From contig CBDHHF010000035.1 of the NCBI GenBank assembly GCA_965263205.1, forward strand, positions 124,001-188,000: a stretch of 64,000 bases of DNA, written 5' to 3'. Origin of the DNA: JBCCIM01 sp965263205 (GTDB lineage: Bacteria > Bacteroidota > Rhodothermia > Rhodothermales > JAHQVL01). Of the stretch, positions 61,702-64,000 are shown in pieces (position 1 is the stretch's first letter; each line of letters opens with the position of its first letter). The notes beneath the pieces were generated by a model. That model had not been told where the DNA came from. It ran no database searches and saw only the letters and a list, made by a program, of their open reading frames with translations. The position numbers and the translations under genes are program-made.

Positions 61702-62417
61702 CGGTCACCCCCACGCAGTCTAAACTGAAAAGCGAATGAGCCGCCTTGCATAAACGTTCGTACACCCGTCCCATCCAGCTTTGTCAATAAGAACGCGGGA
61801 CGCGAATCTAGCTTTAGCGCCACGGCACCCGCAAGCTTTATGCGGAGCACAAACGGAACGCTGAGCATCCAGAGTGCCGATTCCCGTGCAAAGAATTCAG
61901 CGCTCTCCTCAGCGAATGAGGCGCCAATTCCTTCAGATGTCATGGCTGAAACGGGAAACCCGTATTCAATCATTGGGCCGGCAGAAAGGGAAAGCCGGCG
62001 TTGGGAACGCAAGCGGTACCTGTATCCGGCACGCAGCAGGAAATATTCGTTGCTGCTCTCTACGATAAAAGGAGTGCCTTCGGGTTGGAAGTAAAGCGCT
62101 GTTTCCAAACGATACTGACTGAAGCCTACGTTGAACACATGCTGAGGGCGTTCGGGTCGTGTCAGGTCGAAATTCACTGCAAAACCCGAAGCGGTGGTGT
62201 TGCCATCAGCTTCGGCTGGATTTAAAGCTGCCGTGCGAAAAAGCGCCGGCTCGCGGGTATTATTTATAAACGCAGCCTGGGATGGCAGGGACGTTGTGCC
62301 TGAATGGTTAGTAAACTGGACAGTTATGCCTTCCAGGTCGACACGTTGGGCAAATCCTGGTGAAGCACTGGACAGGCAACATCCGAGGCTCACCAGCAAT
62401 AATAGTAGCAATTTCAC
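61698..62417 (-). CDS. Exported outer-membrane beta-barrel-like protein, unknown
   Basis: This 239-residue protein has a signal peptide (LLLLLLVSLGCCLSSASPGFAQ) and alternating hydrophobic/polar strands: HVFNVGFSQYRLETALYFQP, YFLLRAGYRYRLRSQRRL and a final SFAFQFRLRGG. This suggests a small outer-membrane barrel. No family can be named. Its last codons overlap the TonB receptor start by 4 bases, so it heads the receptor/DUF4249 operon and may belong to the same surface complex. Confidence 0.68.
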   Translation of the reverse strand: MKLLLLLLVSLGCCLSSASPGFAQRVDLEGITVQFTNHSGTTSLPSQAAFINNTREPALFRTAALNPAEADGNTTASGFAVNFDLTRPERPQHVFNVGFSQYRLETALYFQPEGTPFIVESSNEYFLLRAGYRYRLRSQRRLSLSAGPMIEYGFPVSAMTSEGIGASFAEESAEFFARESALWMLSVPFVLRIKLAGAVALKLDSRPAFLLTKLDGTGVRTFMQGGSFAFQFRLRGGDR

Positions 62418-62534
62418 GTATTTAATTGGGTCTAAACGGTGGTTACTGCTTAATGCGTAATTCTATGTCCGTCTTTTAGCAAAGCAGACGCCAATTCTAT
62501 TTTTTCTGCTGATCTCCCGAAAAATCGACTACAT

Positions 62535-62569
62535 AAAAAAGGGAGCGCACACGCGGCACGCTCCCTTTT
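62535..62569 (-). terminator. Terminator after the orphan sorting domain
   Basis: Read on the minus strand, AAAAGGGAGCG pairs with CGCTCCCTTTT and is followed by a T6 run. It lies ~30 bases beyond the stop at 62598. Confidence 0.78.
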
Positions 62570-62597
62570 CAAATACTCTATACAGCTATTTTCAGTC

Positions 62598-62829
62598 TTA
62601 GCGTACGGTGAAGGTGCGGGTGTTGGACTGACTGCCACTGGTGGTTCTCACCAGATACACACCCGATGCCAACGCACCAACATCGAGCTTGACAGATCTG
62701 CTGAATGCAGAAACGCGCTGGCAGAGCGCAGCAAGTACACGGCCATATTCACCAAGGGCAACCACCAGTGGCTCGTAATGCATATCTATAGATGGATTTA
62801 CGGCGTGTCCCAGATTTACTGTAATCCAA
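62598..62829 (-). pseudogene. Orphan T9SS sorting-domain fragment
   Basis: The frame ends LDVGALASGVYLVRTTSGSQ then SNTRTFTVR, the usual second half of a type A sorting domain, and is followed by a proper terminator. Upstream it holds only ~50 more residues before a TGA, with neither the YPNPF motif nor a signal peptide. A short product from the Met at 62783 could be made but would not be exported. It looks like the 3' remnant of a deleted or badly sequenced secreted-protein gene. Confidence 0.62.
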
Positions 62830-63538
62830 CATTTTCAAATACGCAAAATGCGCTCCAGGAAAACTATAAATTGCCTTGAATTCTCAACCAGCAATCTTTA
62901 ACTCAGCCAACCAATCCAGTAAGGATTATTTGGTTAACTTAATTCATAATCATAAGATGGATGTGACACAGTAACTTCTCTTCTTTATCTGCTATCTGCC
63001 CGTTAATCAGTACTATTTGCCAGGCCAGTGCGCTTAGGTTTTTAAGATCTTCTTGCATTTCAGAGACCTTGTCCTGTGCAAGGGAAACGGTAATTTCTTT
63101 GATGGCTATCGACATATGCTTGAAAGCACCTCGTGCTTGTCAGTTTGTTTGAACTATCGGAGGCTGGGCGTTTGGGGCGGTGCTACCAGTAACGTAGGAA
63201 CCGATCCCGTGCAACAATGCCAGCGTGTATTCAAATCACAACTTGTATGATCAAGACTACCGAACTGCCCCAGTATACATAAATTTATTAATTAAAATAA
63301 GCTATAAACTAAATTATTTAATCATTATCACCATACAATAACCCAATTTTAACAGTTAGCCTATCCTAAGGTAACTACAGCTATGTAGCGGTCGGCCTGT
63401 CATACCGGAAGGCGTGTGGCAAAGAAAGTTGATTCATCAGAATAACCACGCAACATCCACAATCGGATGCCGCCAGGCGTGAAATCGCGGTTGGTTTTAA
63501 CTTTCGCAAGACCGTACAAGTAGGTAGTACTTTTTTAT
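62830..63538. other. 709-bp AT-rich spacer, no gene recognised
   Basis: The stretch at ~63270-63350 is very AT-rich. No coding frame with family features, strong hairpin or known RNA was found. It holds the promoter region of the gene starting at 63539. Confidence 0.5.
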
Positions 63539-64000
63539 ATGTTTATCCCGCTTAGCACCATTTCCTTTGTTTGTTTAACCCTCGTAACCTTTTCACTCCG
63601 CAATTTTCGCACAACATCAGCAACCAGTTTACTCGCAGCCGCAGCGATACTGCTTGCCGGCATACCAATACAGGAAGCTCAGGGCCAGCAGTCCGCCTTT
63701 ATCGAACAAAACGGCCTGATCGTGATTCAGGCTGAATCGGCCGACCTAACCGGTGACTGGGTTGTTGAGTCGACCGAGGCCAACCACACAGGCGCCGGCT
63801 ACATCCGCTGGAACGGCAACGATTTATTTGGCAATCCGGGGGTTGGCATCCTTGCTTACCCGGTGCACATCAAAAACGCCGGCGACTACAACGTGCGCTT
63901 CCGCATGTCACACCTCGGCGCCCCCAAAGGCGACCAGGAAAACGATGTGTGGGCGCGTATGAACAACGGCACCTGGGTCAAGGTGCTGCATCCGGCCAAC
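63539..64000 (+). CDS. Secreted carbohydrate-binding-like protein, 5' part (runs off window)
   Basis: The ATG at 63539 opens a frame that stays open to the last base (154 codons). The first ~50 residues hold a long signal-like region (SLLAAAAILLAGIPIQEAQG); a later ATG could shorten it. The mature part, IVIQAESADLTGDWVVE, then GAGYIRWNGND and YPVHIKNAGDYNVRFRMSHL, has the first strands of a CBM6/malectin-like sandwich (an E at the QAES strand start and an aromatic W in the cleft). It is likely a surface glycan-binding or glycoside-hydrolase protein; any catalytic domain lies outside the window. Confidence 0.72.
   Translation, partial: MFIPLSTISFVCLTLVTFSLRNFRTTSATSLLAAAAILLAGIPIQEAQGQQSAFIEQNGLIVIQAESADLTGDWVVESTEANHTGAGYIRWNGNDLFGNPGVGILAYPVHIKNAGDYNVRFRMSHLGAPKGDQENDVWARMNNGTWVKVLHPAN

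Noticed and set aside
63053..63250. 65-codon plus-strand frame in the AT-rich spacer
   Set aside because: No start context, no family features and unusual codon use.
63360..63538. Riboswitch-like leader before the final gene
   Set aside because: Several small stems are possible, but none match the conserved core of a known riboswitch class.
1..64000. tRNA or rRNA genes, phage or insertion-sequence genes
   Set aside because: None could be recognised by eye. No transposase, integrase or phage structural protein is encoded in any frame examined.

Overview
The window looks like chromosome of a marine, flagellated member of the Rhodothermota/Bacteroidota (Rhodothermales- or Balneolales-like). 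The evidence is several secreted proteins ending in the NYPNPFNP-type C-terminal sorting domain of the type IX secretion system (T9SS), several TonB-dependent receptors with carboxypeptidase-regulatory-like N-domains, two DUF4249 lipoproteins beside receptors, a flagellin, and a full chemotaxis operon. This placement is an inference from gene content; no rRNA or tRNA gene was recognised.

Layout. 1-5.6 kb: tail of a ZIP metal transporter, two T9SS-exported proteins, a small acidic protein, and a phytase-like lipoprotein. 5.6-8.4 kb: the TonB receptor transcribed with the phytase. 8.7-13.3 kb: a heparinase II/III-like protein and an SF2 helicase-like protein, both with a frameshift near the 3' end. 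13.3-20.7 kb: one giant secreted protein (BNR, LamG-like and NHL modules plus sorting domain) split by three frameshifts. 21-23.4 kb: flagellin, and a T9SS protein behind two tandem LacI-type palindromes. 23.9-34.0 kb: chemotaxis block (HDOD protein, CheX/CheC-like protein, CheY, CheA, CheW, globin-coupled chemoreceptor, CheB, CheR), closed by a strong terminator. 34.1-40.3 kb: Tat-exported Gfo/Idh/MocA oxidoreductase, aminotransferase, a REP-like repeat cluster, a circularly permuted NlpC/P60 protein and a secreted glycoside hydrolase. 40.4-46.5 kb: DUF4249 lipoprotein and TonB receptor, divergent from a histidine kinase/OmpR-type regulator pair. 46.9-48.4 kb: EF-hand protein and two small envelope proteins. 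48.5-54.8 kb: LytS/LytTR two-component pair upstream of an outer-membrane factor, membrane-fusion protein, ABC permease and ATPase operon. 55-58.5 kb: AraC-type regulator, two DLH-like alpha/beta hydrolases and an SRPBCC protein. 58.5-62.4 kb: DUF4249 lipoprotein, a TonB receptor broken by many frameshifts, and an outer-membrane barrel-like protein. The window ends with an orphan sorting-domain fragment, an AT-rich spacer and the 5' end of a secreted, carbohydrate-binding-like gene.

The most notable points are the permuted NlpC/P60 domain, three plausible operator sets (LacI-type, OmpR/Cpx-like, LytTR-type), several short tandem or REP-like intergenic repeats, and a set of frameshifts. Every frameshift I traced can be repaired by a one-base change, nearly always in a homopolymer run. 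That makes sequence error at least as likely as gene decay.
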